Source of the DNA: Pleurocapsa minor HA4230-MV1
GTDB taxonomy: Bacteria; Cyanobacteriota; Cyanobacteriia; Cyanobacteriales; Xenococcaceae
Direction of reading: 5' to 3'
NCBI GenBank assembly: GCA_019359095.1
Contig: JAHHHZ010000036.1
Span: 248,001-312,000, forward strand
Length of the DNA: 64,000 bases
In this document: one piece after another, positions 63,464 to 64,000 of the stretch
Numbering within the stretch: the first letter of the stretch is position 1
Layout: every line of letters starts with the position of its first letter
Made by a program: the position numbers and the translations under genes
Notes under the pieces: model-generated
What the model was told of the DNA's origin: nothing
Database searches by the model: none
The model's input: only the letters and a program-made list of their open reading frames with translations

Positions 63464-64000
63464 GAGGATGTCTGTTGATTAGCAAGTGGATCGAGATCGA
63501 GATATTGAGTTGTGGCATGAACTAAAGGTAATAATGCTCCTGCTTGCTCTGTGCCATTAACTCCTAAGTCGCTATGACAGAGAAATATTTTCTCGGTCGC
63601 TCTAGCCATAACGTCCCGCAAAATTCGCTCTAAACGTTCTCGATCCATAGCATATTCGTCTTCGGGCATCCAGGTTCTTCCTGTCCACTGCTTGAGGAAT
63701 AATGGCGCAGCAAACAGGGTGGCTGCACCACCTTGTGACCAAAGGGGAGAGCTGACATCTAACCAAAATTGCCAACGATGGGACGATCGCTCTTGACGAT
63801 ATTGAAAGACAGTTGCTAGGGTCACGGCTTCTCTTTTGGGCGAAAATTGGCGTAACGGTCGAGGATTAGCGGTAATTGTCCCTCTGCGTAATAATTGGAT
63901 AAACTGGGCGACAGTGGCAGTCTGGGTTTGAAAGCTCGGCTCGTTTTGTCTCAGTCTGCGGTCTACTTCCCAGAAATGTTGGGCAGTTTCCATTAATTCT
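63448..64000 (-). CDS. Partial gene, possible helicase-like C-terminal part
   Basis: The frame is open to the window edge, so the true start may lie outside; an ATG is at 63993. The visible 181 residues include FWLDVSSPLWSQGGAATLFAAPLFLKQW, MDRERLERILRDVMARATEKIFLCHSDLGVNGTEQAGALLPLVHA. The last part resembles the end of cyanobacterial superfamily I helicase/recombinase-like proteins, but I am not sure. The stop region is built from heptamer repeat. Confidence 0.45.
   Translation of the reverse strand, partial: ELMETAQHFWEVDRRLRQNEPSFQTQTATVAQFIQLLRRGTITANPRPLRQFSPKREAVTLATVFQYRQERSSHRWQFWLDVSSPLWSQGGAATLFAAPLFLKQWTGRTWMPEDEYAMDRERLERILRDVMARATEKIFLCHSDLGVNGTEQAGALLPLVHATTQYLDLDPLANQQTSSMGNG

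Overview
This is a chromosomal segment of a cyanobacterium. The evidence is a complete set of photosystem and phycobilisome genes, very frequent HIP1 palindromes (GCGATCGC), heptameric short tandem repeats in intergenic space, and cyanobacteria-specific families (Ycf23/DUF561, COP23, DUF2808, cyanobacterial-type GshA). The sequence alone does not settle the genus. No rRNA or tRNA gene was recognised.

About 6.2-31.1 kb is a far-red light photoacclimation (FaRLiP) cluster. It encodes alternative subunits for all three major photosynthetic complexes. Photosystem II: psbA3 (far-red D1), chlF/psbA4 (chlorophyll f synthase), psbC2, psbD3, psbB2, psbH2. Phycobilisome core: three ApcD-like alpha subunits, an ApcB-like beta subunit and a two-linker-domain ApcE2 lacking the usual bilin cysteine. 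Photosystem I: psaA2, psaB2, psaL2, psaI2, psaF2, psaJ2. An rfpB-like multidomain response regulator and an rfpC-like single receiver lie in the middle on the opposite strand. The expected phytochrome kinase gene rfpA is not in the window. Four very small membrane-protein ORFs sit among the PSII genes; one aligns without gaps to PsaJ2. A hairpin element with an invariant loop and changed but still pairing stems lies before psbA3 and again about 0.4 kb before psaA2, where it precedes a 40-codon basic ORF. A PqqA-like peptide gene overlapping a PQQ-type sugar dehydrogenase gene is inserted between the phycobilisome genes and the regulators.

Left flank (1-6.2 kb): a partial hypothetical gene, a MocR-type regulator divergent from an EamA transporter with three candidate operator copies between them, a small gene broken by a repeat, trmH, aroC and a lone receiver-domain gene.

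Right flank (31.4-64 kb): mostly housekeeping and accessory genes. These include an aldo/keto reductase, an M16-like protein without its zinc motif, NDH-2, a tandem-repeat pilin-like gene with an in-frame stop, an ABC exporter, an RppA-like regulator, a trypsin-like protease, a B12 riboswitch followed by hupE and a CobW GTPase, argJ, glycosyltransferase and sulfatase remnants, FKBP isomerase, a DegT aminotransferase, ycf23, gshA, trmL, a LysM/M23 peptidase, a TonB-like protein and a same-strand run SDR / DJ-1 / GST / PEBP / Old Yellow Enzyme. The window ends inside a minus-strand gene. Heptamer arrays (GGGTAAT and variants) and GC-richer palindromic repeats fill many spacers and in places run into gene ends.
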